Below are positions 1 to 7,912 of a stretch of DNA of 14,302 nt, piece by piece. Where the stretch lies: NCBI GenBank assembly GCA_900764955.1, contig CAAFPY010000048.1:1-14302 (forward strand). Direction: 5' to 3'. Source of the stretch: an uncultured Collinsella sp. (lineage in GTDB: Bacteria > Actinomycetota > Coriobacteriia > Coriobacteriales > Coriobacteriaceae). The position numbers were made by a program, and so were the translations under genes. Every line of letters begins with the position of its first letter. Position 1 is the stretch's first letter. The notes under the pieces were generated by a model. The model was given only the letters and a program-made list of their open reading frames with translations. It had not been told where the DNA came from and searched no databases.

Positions 1-72
1 GACGAATTCTAGGCGGTGTCCCCTCCCTTTCAAGAAAGGGCGGAGGCGGGGCATGCCCCGCCTCTTACACCA
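1..72. other. Possible 3' end of an upstream gene plus GC-rich palindromes
   Basis: In frame with the first base, codons Asp-Glu-Phe are followed by a TAG stop at 10-12. This could be the tail of an upstream plus-strand gene, but three codons prove nothing. Two hairpins follow: CCCTTTC/GAAAGGG at 25-40 and a perfect 20-bp GC-rich palindrome at 44-63. Outer arms GGTGT (15-19) and ACACC (67-71) could close the whole structure. There is no T-run after it, so it is not a canonical intrinsic terminator, although it may still end or protect an upstream transcript. Confidence 0.35.
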
Positions 73-298
73 CATCTCTGCACGCTACCTCCAAACAAGG
101 CGATTTTGCTGCTCTGGACCGAAAAATCGCTGCCATCAATTTGGTAACAGTACTCATATTTGCCATTTTTTGCCCACTGCCCCTTGGTCCAGGACAAAAC
201 GGGCTGCTCGAATCATGGGGCGGGTCCATTTTCAACTATCCTCAGCTTGCCAGTTCGAAAATGGACCCGCCCCATGATTGAATCTTTATTTCAACTTT
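73..298. other. Gene-free spacer upstream of the NAD operon
   Basis: I see no credible coding region here. Short open frames exist, but they lack ribosome-binding sites and run through the large palindrome at 211-279. The stretch 73-205 is AT-richer than the flanking genes and contains T-runs (CCATTTTTTGCCC around 162-174). It may be a degenerate repeat or the remains of an older element, which cannot be decided from one copy. Confidence 0.4.
211..279. repeat. Long perfect inverted repeat, 23-nt arms
   Basis: The arms at 211-233 and 257-279 are exact reverse complements over 23 nt (core GGGGCGGGTCCATTTTC) around a 23-nt loop. If the single base G257 is bulged, pairing can extend inwards by a few more bases. 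The element is too GC-rich and too long for a simple terminator and lacks a U-tail. It resembles a dispersed intergenic palindromic repeat. Confidence 0.8.
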
Positions 299-342
299 AC
301 ACCTGGCTTTACAGCTGTCTTGTCAGCTGTAAAGCCAGGTGT
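299..342. promoter_or_regulatory. Probable NiaR operator of the nad operon
   Basis: This is a perfect inverted repeat with 19-nt arms (299-317 and 324-342) around the 6-nt centre TCTTGT. The centre with its inner arms reads CAGCTGTCTTGTCAGCTG, which resembles the TGTC-TTGACA-type palindromes I recall for NiaR/YrxA sites in Firmicutes. It overlaps the -35 box and spacer of the predicted promoter, the position expected for a repressor. The operon's last gene encodes a NiaR-type regulator, so feedback repression by niacin is the natural reading. Part of the palindrome could alternatively act as an RNA hairpin. Confidence 0.65.
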
Positions 343-348
343 CATACT
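320..348 (+). promoter_or_regulatory. Predicted sigma-70-type promoter of nadABC-niaR
   Basis: A -35 box TTGTCA (320-325; 5 of 6 to consensus) is followed after exactly 17 bp by a -10 box CATACT (343-348; 4 of 6). The start of transcription would fall near 355, giving a leader of roughly 30 nt that carries the Shine-Dalgarno sequence AGAGGGG (372-378). Confidence 0.5.
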
Positions 349-383
349 AAAGCCCCAAGATTCGCCAAAAGAGAGGGGCCTTG

Positions 384-1409
384 ATGGCACAGAGCGCGAA
401 CATGGATGCGTCGGAGCTTGCACGCGATATCGCGGCCGGCCTAGCATCGGCAACGACGGCAACGGAGCGCGCGGCACTGGTGCCCGCAGAGCTTGTCGAG
501 GCCATTCAGCAACTAAAAACCCAACGTGACGCGGTGATCCTGGCGCACTACTATGTGGCGCCCGAGGTTCAGGCTGTGGCCGATTACGTCGGCGACAGCT
601 TCTACCTGGCAAAGCTCGCCAAAAGCCTACCGCAGCAGACTATCGTGCTGTGCGGCGTGGAGTTTATGGGCGAGAGCGCCAAGCTGCTCAATCCCACCAA
701 GACCGTGCTGCTGCCCGAGCCGGGCGCGGACTGTCCCATGGCGCACATGGTCAAGCGCGAGACGGTCGACGCGGCGCGCGCCGAGTATGGCGACGACCTG
801 GCCGTGGTGTGCTACGTCAACTCGACGGTCGAGATCAAGAGCTGGAGTGACGTGTGCGTTACCAGCTCTAACGCCGTCAAGATTGTCTCCGAGCTGCCGC
901 AGCAGCACATCTTGTTCATTCCCGACCAGAACCTGGGCCGCTTTGTGGCCGAGCAGGTACCCCAAAAGCACGTCATTCTCAACAACGGCTACTGCCCGCG
1001 TCATCACATTATTACCGTCGAGCAGATCGTTGACGCGCAGGAGGCGCACCCCGACGCGCTCGTGCTGGCGCACCCCGAGTGCAAGGCCGACGTCCTGGCC
1101 GAGGCCGACTACATCGGCTCTACTGCCGGCATCATCAAATATGCCGAGGAGTCGGACGCCAGCGAGTTCATCATCGTGACGGTCCGTGGCGTGCTCTACG
1201 AACTCGAGCGCCGCTGCCAGGGCGCCGGCAAGAAGTTCTACTTCCCTGCGGTGCAGCCCACCTGCGTCAACATGGATCTCATCACGCTCGAAAAGCTCGT
1301 GCACTGCCTGGAGACGGGCGAGGGCGAGGTGCAGATTGGCGTGTCGGACGAGGCCGCCGATCAGGCCAAGCTCACGCTCGACCGCATGCTCGAGTACGCG
1401 GCGCGCTAA
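384..1409 (+). CDS. nadA: Quinolinate synthase NadA
   Basis: NadA condenses iminoaspartate with dihydroxyacetone phosphate to make quinolinate, the second step of de novo NAD synthesis in the cytoplasm. The 341-residue product carries family landmarks: AHYY at 54-57, CGVEFMGESAK at 90-100, NGYCPRHH at 201-208, HPEC at 230-233 and PTC at 292-294. Cys90, Cys204 and Cys294 are the expected ligands of the [4Fe-4S] cluster. Residues 1-35 are an Ala-rich lead-in before the conserved core. The ATG at 384 was chosen over the TTG at 381 because AGAGGGG lies 5 nt upstream of it. It is the first gene of the operon, 56 nt before nadB. The cluster is oxygen-sensitive, which suits an anaerobe. Confidence 0.96.
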   Translation: MAQSANMDASELARDIAAGLASATTATERAALVPAELVEAIQQLKTQRDAVILAHYYVAPEVQAVADYVGDSFYLAKLAKSLPQQTIVLCGVEFMGESAKLLNPTKTVLLPEPGADCPMAHMVKRETVDAARAEYGDDLAVVCYVNSTVEIKSWSDVCVTSSNAVKIVSELPQQHILFIPDQNLGRFVAEQVPQKHVILNNGYCPRHHIITVEQIVDAQEAHPDALVLAHPECKADVLAEADYIGSTAGIIKYAEESDASEFIIVTVRGVLYELERRCQGAGKKFYFPAVQPTCVNMDLITLEKLVHCLETGEGEVQIGVSDEAADQAKLTLDRMLEYAAR

Positions 1410-1412
1410 GCC

Positions 1413-1447
1413 AATGTGACATGAGGGGCCATTCCTTATGCCACATT
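1413..1447. repeat. Palindrome in the nadA-nadB gap
   Basis: Arms AATGTGACATGAGG (1413-1426) and CCTTATGCCACATT (1434-1447) pair with two mismatches around the loop GGCCATT. It fills most of the gap and ends just before the nadB Shine-Dalgarno sequence (1451-1460). It has no U-tail, so it is either an mRNA processing or stability hairpin or a small dispersed repeat. Confidence 0.6.
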
Positions 1448-1465
1448 ACAAGGGAGAGGATTCCT

Positions 1466-2842
1466 GTGGAAACCAAACAATACCCCGATATGGAGTGTGA
1501 CGTTGTCATTGCCGGTTGCGGCGTGGCAGGCCTGTATGCGGCTCTCAATCTGCCGACGAGCACGCGCGTGATCATGCTCTCCAAGGGCGCTGTCGACGAG
1601 TGCGACTCGATGCTCGCGCAGGGCGGCATCTGCGTACTGCCCGAGGGTTCTGACTACGATGCCTTCTTTGAGGACACCATGCACGCCGGCCATTACGAGA
1701 ACCGCCGCGAGAGTGTTGACATCATGATTCGCTCGAGCCGTTCGGTCATCAACGACCTGCTGGCCATGGGCGTGGACTTTGAGCGCAAGGCCGACGGCAG
1801 CCTCGACTTTACCCGCGAGGGCGCACACAGCCGCCCGCGCATCGCCTTCCATGCCGATATTACGGGCAAGGAGATTACGACCAAGCTGCTCCAGGCTGTC
1901 CGCAAGCTGGACAACGTGCAGATTCTCGAACACGTTGCCATGACCGACATCCTGACCGCCGAGCGCGATGGCGCTACGGTGTGCGCCGGCGTCGTCGCCG
2001 TTCCCGTGGACGGGGATAACTCGGTTCGTCCCGCCGACGAGCTGGCAAATGCCGCTGAGGGCGTACATGCCGGCAAGCCGTTTAAGATCCATGCCCGCCA
2101 TACGCTGTGGGCAACGGGTGGTATCGGTGGCGTGTACGACCATTCGACCAACTACCCGCAGCTCACCGGTGACGCCTGCTACATCGCGCAGGAGCACGGC
2201 ATCACGATGGAGCACCTGGACTACGTGCAGATTCATCCCACGGGACTGTTCTCGCCGCAGCCGGGCCGCACCTTCTTGATCAGCGAGAGCTGCCGCGGCG
2301 AGGGCGCGATTTTGCTCAACGCCGCCGGCGAGCGCTTTACCGATGAGCTCCAGCCGCGCGATGTGGTCGCTGCCGCCATCCGCGAGCAGATGAAGCGGGA
2401 CGGCGTCGAGCACGAGTGGCTGAGCTTTGCCCCCGTCGAGCGCGACGTGGTGACCGGGCACTTTGCCAATATTCGTGCGCGCTGTCTGGAGGACGGCCGC
2501 GACATCTTGGACGAGCCCATTCCCGTCACACCCACGCAGCACTACTTTATGGGCGGCGTGTGGGTCGACAAGGACGGCCGTACCTCGATGCCCGAGCTCT
2601 ACGCCGCCGGCGAGACGGCCTGCAACGGTGTTCACGGCAAGAATCGTCTAGCTTCCAACAGCCTGCTCGAGTCCCTAGTCTGGGGTCGCCGCGCTGCGTG
2701 GCGTATGCGCACCGGCGAGTCGCTAGCCGTGGAGCAGGCGGGCGAGCCCGTGCTCGATGGACGCCATCGCGCCCTGAGTTCCGATACGCTTGCAATCGAT
2801 GATTTGGCCCGCGCTGCCGGCACGCAGGCCGTGGAGGAGTAG
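1466..2842 (+). CDS. nadB: L-aspartate oxidase NadB, short C-terminus
   Basis: NadB oxidises L-aspartate to iminoaspartate with FAD and hands it to NadA; in an anaerobe fumarate is the likely electron acceptor. Residues 13-28 form the dinucleotide-binding motif (IAGCGVAGL). Further family blocks are AQGGI (51-55), HSRPRI (121-126), ATGGIGGVY (216-224), HPTGL (257-261), ISESCRGEG (272-280), HYFMGGV (359-365) and GKNRLASNSLLE (391-402). The active-site Arg and His positions are therefore kept. The protein has 458 residues against about 530 for well-known NadB proteins; only about 55 follow the last conserved block, so the C-terminal helical domain is largely missing. The GTG start is supported by AGGGAGAGGA 5 nt upstream; an in-frame ATG at 1490 would cut just before the FAD motif. 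Confidence 0.94.
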   Translation: METKQYPDMECDVVIAGCGVAGLYAALNLPTSTRVIMLSKGAVDECDSMLAQGGICVLPEGSDYDAFFEDTMHAGHYENRRESVDIMIRSSRSVINDLLAMGVDFERKADGSLDFTREGAHSRPRIAFHADITGKEITTKLLQAVRKLDNVQILEHVAMTDILTAERDGATVCAGVVAVPVDGDNSVRPADELANAAEGVHAGKPFKIHARHTLWATGGIGGVYDHSTNYPQLTGDACYIAQEHGITMEHLDYVQIHPTGLFSPQPGRTFLISESCRGEGAILLNAAGERFTDELQPRDVVAAAIREQMKRDGVEHEWLSFAPVERDVVTGHFANIRARCLEDGRDILDEPIPVTPTQHYFMGGVWVDKDGRTSMPELYAAGETACNGVHGKNRLASNSLLESLVWGRRAAWRMRTGESLAVEQAGEPVLDGRHRALSSDTLAIDDLARAAGTQAVEE

Positions 2843-2845
2843 ACC

Positions 2846-3706
2846 ATGAATCCCATTACCATGAAGCTCGTCGTCGATGACTTGATTTTGCAGGCTCTGC
2901 GCGAGGACATCACGTTTGAGGACGTGAGTACGGCGAGCGTGTGCCCCACGGCGCGCCCTGCTACCGTTGAGCTCATCGCCAAGGCCGATGGCATTATCGC
3001 CGGCCTGGACGTATTCGCCCGCACCTTTGAGCTGCTGGATCCGCAGAGCTCCGTGTTGTTAGATGTCGCGGACGGCGACGAGGTGCACGCCGGCGACCAC
3101 GTGGGCCAGGTGCGCGGCGATGCGCGCGTACTGCTTTCGGGCGAGCGCGTGGCGCTCAACTACCTGCAGCGCATGAGCGGCATCGCTACTTACACGCATC
3201 GGATGGCGGCTGCGCTCGTGGGCACCAAGACCGTGCTTGTCGACACGCGCAAAACCACGCCGGGCATGCGTATCTTCGAGAAGGCCGCAGTCGAGGTCGG
3301 CGGTGGCAGCAACCACCGCTATAACCTGTCGACGGCTGTCATGCTCAAGGACAACCACATCGACGCCGCCGGTGGCGTGGCGCGCGCGATTGAGATGGCG
3401 CGCGCCCATGCGTCGTTTACCACGACGGTCGAGATTGAGTGCGAGAACCTGGACATGGTACGCGAGGCCGTGGAGGCCGGTGCCGACATCATCATGTTCG
3501 ACAACATGACCCACGATGACATGGCTACTGCGATTGAGCTTATCGCCGGTCGTGCCAAGACCGAGTGCTCGGGCAACGTAGACGCCGACAACATTCGCGC
3601 CCTGGCCGACCTGGGTGTTGACTATATTAGTTCGGGCGCTCTGACGCACTCTGCGCCGATCCTCGACCTCTCGCTTAAGCACCTGCGTCTACTGGACGGT
3701 AAATAA
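2846..3706 (+). CDS. nadC: Nicotinate-nucleotide pyrophosphorylase (carboxylating) NadC
   Basis: NadC turns quinolinate and phosphoribosyl pyrophosphate into nicotinate mononucleotide, CO2 and pyrophosphate, completing the dedicated de novo branch. The 286-residue length is normal. Diagnostic blocks are SGIATYTHRM (111-120), DTRKTTPGMR (133-142), GGGSNHRYNL (152-161), LKDNHI (167-172), ECENLDM (198-204), DIIMFDN (214-220) and SGNVDADN (242-249) followed by YISSGALTHS (260-269). These include the Arg, Lys and His residues that bind the phosphate and carboxylate groups. The ATG lies 3 nt after the nadB stop, with GGAGGAG (2833-2839) inside the end of nadB, so the genes are probably translationally linked. 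Confidence 0.97.
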   Translation: MNPITMKLVVDDLILQALREDITFEDVSTASVCPTARPATVELIAKADGIIAGLDVFARTFELLDPQSSVLLDVADGDEVHAGDHVGQVRGDARVLLSGERVALNYLQRMSGIATYTHRMAAALVGTKTVLVDTRKTTPGMRIFEKAAVEVGGGSNHRYNLSTAVMLKDNHIDAAGGVARAIEMARAHASFTTTVEIECENLDMVREAVEAGADIIMFDNMTHDDMATAIELIAGRAKTECSGNVDADNIRALADLGVDYISSGALTHSAPILDLSLKHLRLLDGK

Positions 3707-4251
3707 TGGACGCCCGCGAGCGTCGCCGTTCCATCATGGCCGTGCTCGAGGAAGTCAAAGATCCTGTCTCGGGCAGTGCGCTTGCCCGCGAGGTGGGCGT
3801 GAGCCGTCAGGTTGTGGTGCAGGACATCGCCCTGCTGCGCGCCGACGGGCACGATATTGTCGCCACCAATCGCGGCTATGTGCTACAGGAGGCAGCGAGC
3901 AGCCCGGCTGTGCCCACGCGTCTGGTCAAGGTACGCCACGGCGTGGAGCAGGCGGGCGATGAGCTCACGAGCATCGTCGACGCGGGCGGCGCCGTGCTCA
4001 ACGTGATCGTCAACCACCGCGTGTACGGTAAGATCACAGCCGACCTGGACATCCGCAATCGTCGCGACGTCGAGCGCTACCTACACGATATCGAGAGTGG
4101 CAAGAGCTTTCCGCTATTAACGGTGACGAGTGGCTATCACTTCCATCGCATTGCGGCAGATGACGAGCAAACCCTCGACGAGATCGAGGCCATACTCAAG
4201 GAGAAAGGCTACCTTGCCGATTTAATGCCCTACGAGGATGATTTGTCCTAG
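3706..4251 (+). CDS. niaR: NiaR-type niacin-responsive repressor (HTH + 3H domain)
   Basis: This is a transcriptional repressor expected to bind niacin and shut off NAD synthesis genes. Residues 6-60 form a winged helix-turn-helix (recognition region REVGVSRQVVVQDIALLRADG) and residues about 72-170 a 3H domain. The domain's His residues are visible as VRHGV (His78), VNHRVYG (His104) and GYHFHR (His145, His147). With Glu86 these match the metal/ligand site known for the family. Its ATG overlaps the nadC stop by 1 nt (TAATG), so translation is coupled. Length, 181 residues, is typical. The likely operator is the palindrome at 299-342 upstream of nadA, which would make the operon self-controlled. 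Confidence 0.93.
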   Translation: MDARERRRSIMAVLEEVKDPVSGSALAREVGVSRQVVVQDIALLRADGHDIVATNRGYVLQEAASSPAVPTRLVKVRHGVEQAGDELTSIVDAGGAVLNVIVNHRVYGKITADLDIRNRRDVERYLHDIESGKSFPLLTVTSGYHFHRIAADDEQTLDEIEAILKEKGYLADLMPYEDDLS

Positions 4252-4260
4252 AACACATGC

Positions 4261-4298
4261 AAAAGGAGGCCTCCGCGGCGATGCGGAGGCCTCCTTTT
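4261..4298. terminator. Bidirectional intrinsic terminator
   Basis: Perfect 16-nt arms (4261-4276 and 4283-4298) enclose the loop GGCGAT. The stem ends in AAAA on the left and TTTT on the right, so it can act in both directions. It sits between convergent niaR (ends 4251) and the ferredoxin gene (ends 4338). Confidence 0.9.
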
Positions 4299-4337
4299 GT
4301 GCACGGTGTACTTGTGAGTGTGCAAGCGGGGGAGTTG

Positions 4338-4523
4338 TTACTCCTCGACGATCTCGGTGATCGCGCCGGCGGGGCAAGCGTCCTGGCAAGCGCCACAGGC
4401 GACGCAGGAGTCCTCGTCAGCGACGGTAGCGACGTCCTGGAGCTCCAGAACGCCAGCGGGGCAGGAGTCGACGCAAACGCCACAAGCGATGCACTCGTCG
4501 GCATCAATTACGGGATGAGCCAT
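4338..4523 (-). CDS. Small 2[4Fe-4S] ferredoxin
   Basis: The 61-residue protein is a soluble low-potential electron carrier of the clostridial type. It has two classical motifs, CIACGVCVDSCP (Cys11, 14, 17, 21) and CVACGACQDACP (Cys40, 43, 46, 50), in the expected two-fold symmetry. The rest is acidic. The start ATG at 4523 has GAGAGG 8 nt upstream; a frame extended to 4589 adds 22 residues unlike any ferredoxin and was rejected. It is a single-gene unit convergent with the nad operon. Its redox partners cannot be told from here; pyruvate:ferredoxin oxidoreductase or hydrogenase would be typical in a fermenter. Confidence 0.95.
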   Translation of the reverse strand: MAHPVIDADECIACGVCVDSCPAGVLELQDVATVADEDSCVACGACQDACPAGAITEIVEE

Positions 4524-4584
4524 GGTAGTTTCCTCTCTGTTGACCGACGCTACAGGCGATGCGCGCCGGTTTGATTCGGGCAAA

Positions 4585-4612
4585 AACATACCACGGGAGC
4601 GACCGTTTGCAA
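4585..4612 (-). promoter_or_regulatory. Candidate promoter of the ferredoxin gene
   Basis: Reading the minus strand, TTGCAA (4612-4607) and TATGTT (4590-4585) are separated by 16 bp. Each matches 4 of 6 consensus bases. The transcript would start near 4578 with a leader of about 55 nt. This is the best candidate seen between the gene and the dnaK regulatory region. Confidence 0.35.
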
Positions 4613-4930
4613 TACCCTCTGGCCGGCATCTTCATACCGTTCGCCGAGTATGCCAAGGTTTACTAAAAAACGCGCAGGTGGGGCCGTTGAGCTGCGCAAA
4701 TGTTAGCTATAGGTGACTTGAAATATAGGGCGATTGAGCGTGCTTGCGGAAACCGCATCCCATTATTTGGCCGAAAAACGGGTCGAACTATCCCCAGGGA
4801 AGCCCGGGGCCGCCATGTGCGCTCCCAAGCCCAAACCTCAGCCATCTCTACATAGATCTCAATAGATCTGCCGAGAACTCAAACAGTGCATCTACCTGCG
4901 CATTTGAGAACCTAAACTCTCAGAGATAAG
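4613..4930. other. Intergenic region between ferredoxin and dnaK
   Basis: No credible gene is visible in these roughly 320 bases. Short frames lack ribosome-binding sites and known motifs. Small features are a hairpin GCGG-AAA-CCGC at 4744-4754, two TAGATCT words exactly 10 bp apart (4853-4859 and 4863-4869), and CTCAAA and TTTGAG half-sites facing each other around 4880-4910. The last resemble halves of the actinobacterial HAIR box but are in outward order and widely spaced. Confidence 0.5.
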
Positions 4931-4957
4931 AAATCTTATATGAATTGACTTAGATTT
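4931..4957. promoter_or_regulatory. Probable HspR operator upstream of dnaK
   Basis: The 27-bp element is AAATCTTATAT, five variable bases, then GACTTAGATTT. It recurs at 14171-14197 with both 11-bp arms identical and only the centre changed. It is an imperfect palindrome (AAATCT opposite AGATTT). Its inner arms, TCTTATA and ACTTAGA separated by 7 bp, have the spacing of the HAIR box (CTTGAGT-N7-ACTCAAG) bound by HspR. The operon ends with hspR, which supports autoregulation. Confidence 0.65.
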
Positions 4958-4959
4958 TG

Positions 4960-4965
4960 TATATT
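4960..4965 (+). promoter_or_regulatory. Putative -10 box of the dnaK promoter
   Basis: TATATT follows the operator by 2 bp; at the second locus TATAAG follows its operator by 3 bp. Transcription would start near 4972, leaving a leader of about 95 nt. No good -35 is found at the standard distance because the operator occupies that region. TTGACT at 4945-4950 is not conserved at the second locus. Confidence 0.4.
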
Positions 4966-5066
4966 CCGGCCCATAAGGGGATACACTACATCCTGAAAGA
5001 CAAGCCGAAGCGCCACACGACAGACCGTCGAGGCGGCGCGAACGCAAAAGAGAGAGGGAATTTCTA

Positions 5067-6959
<1,893 letters not shown>

Positions 6960-6961
6960 TC

Positions 6962-7804
6962 ATGTCCGCCCGTAAAGCTCGCACGGAGGCGGCCGCCACT
7001 GGCGCCGCCCCCGTTGACTCTGAGGAGAAGGACGTGAAGATTCCCGTAGAGGCCGTCGACGATACCGAGGCCAACGAGGCCCCGGCCGCCGAGGCTGCCG
7101 AGAACCAGGTAGAGGATTCCAACAAGGAGGCGACGATGACCGAGGACGAGATGGTGGAAGCCGCTATCCGCGCCGGTGAGGAAGCCGCCGACAACGACTT
7201 TAAGCTCAAGTTCGAGCAGGCCCAAAAGGAGCTTACCGACGTGCGCAGCGAGCTCGATGCTGCGGCAGAGGCTCAGAAGGCCGCCGAGGACAAGGCAAAG
7301 GACGCCACCGAGCGCACTGCCCGTCTACAGGCCGACTGGGAGAACTTTCGTCGCCGCACCGCCAACGAGCGCATCGCTGAGCGCGAGCGCGCGACCGAGA
7401 AGCTTGTCACTGCGCTGCTGCCGGTGATTGACGATATCGAGCGCGCGATCGACCATGCCCGTAGCCAGGAGCTTTCCGACGATTTTAAGCAGTTCGTCGA
7501 TGGCGTCGACGCGGTGCATGCCAAGCTGCTCGATGTGTTTGCGCACGAGGGCGTTGAGCCCATCGACCCCAAGGGCGAGGCGTTCGATCCGCTCGAGCAC
7601 CAGGCTGTGGGTCGCGTCGAGGACGCATCGCAGTACGACGAGACCGTCAACGACGTGTACCAGAAGGGCTACCGCATGGCGGATCGCATCCTGCGTTCCG
7701 CGATGGTGACGGTGACCTACGGTGGCGAGAAGCGCCCCGCACCGGAGCCCGAAGCGGCGCCCGTGGATGCTTCGGCCGATACGGCCGAGAGCACCGAGGA
7801 GTAA
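6962..7804 (+). CDS. grpE: Nucleotide exchange factor GrpE, long acidic N-terminus
   Basis: GrpE releases ADP from DnaK. From the ATG at 6962 the product has 280 residues: an Ala/Glu/Asp-rich tail (1-80), a long coiled coil (about 80-150) and the beta domain ending in the signature YQKGYRMADRILRSAMV (233-249). ADWENFRRR (124-132) is also typical. The start is uncertain. The ATG at 6962 has only a weak GAGGA 9 nt upstream. An in-frame GTG at 7034 follows GAGGAG, and an in-frame ATG at 7136 (Met59) follows a perfect AAGGAGG 5 nt upstream and would give 222 residues. Codon third positions between 6962 and 7135 are strongly G/C, so the long reading is translated or was until recently. Confidence 0.93.
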   Translation: MSARKARTEAAATGAAPVDSEEKDVKIPVEAVDDTEANEAPAAEAAENQVEDSNKEATMTEDEMVEAAIRAGEEAADNDFKLKFEQAQKELTDVRSELDAAAEAQKAAEDKAKDATERTARLQADWENFRRRTANERIAERERATEKLVTALLPVIDDIERAIDHARSQELSDDFKQFVDGVDAVHAKLLDVFAHEGVEPIDPKGEAFDPLEHQAVGRVEDASQYDETVNDVYQKGYRMADRILRSAMVTVTYGGEKRPAPEPEAAPVDASADTAESTEE

Positions 7805-7809
7805 TTGAG

Positions 7810-7839
7810 AAGGGCCCCGGGGCAACACCCGGGGCCCTT
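7810..7839 (+). terminator. Intrinsic terminator or attenuator between grpE and dnaJ
   Basis: Arms AAGGGCCCCGGG (7810-7821) and CCCGGGGCCCTT (7828-7839) pair perfectly around the loop GCAACA, followed by only a short T-run (TTT, then CTGG). The stem is very stable, 5 nt after the grpE stop. It probably lowers read-through into dnaJ-hspR or protects the 3' end of a dnaK-grpE message. I found no convincing promoter between it and dnaJ. Confidence 0.75.
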
Positions 7840-7912
7840 TCTGGCCTAGTGCCATATGAAAGCATGAGCCGTCGTCTGCATGGGCGGCGGACGTAACAGG
7901 AGAGGAGCTACG

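Noticed and set aside
53..384. Small genes upstream of nadA
   Set aside because: The short frames there overlap each other, cross the 69-bp palindrome and the promoter/operator, and have no ribosome-binding sites.
4524..4589. N-terminal extension of the ferredoxin
   Set aside because: The added residues do not look like ferredoxin, while the internal ATG at 4523 has a good ribosome-binding site and gives the normal length.
4613..5066. CIRCE element (HrcA operator) upstream of dnaK
   Set aside because: I looked for TTAGCACTC-N9-GAGTGCTAA and found nothing close. The palindrome present is of a different type and hspR is in the operon.
7880..7912. Earlier dnaJ start
   Set aside because: It adds 11 residues unlike any J domain start. 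The ribosome-binding site GGAGAGGAG at 7899-7907 points to the ATG at 7913.
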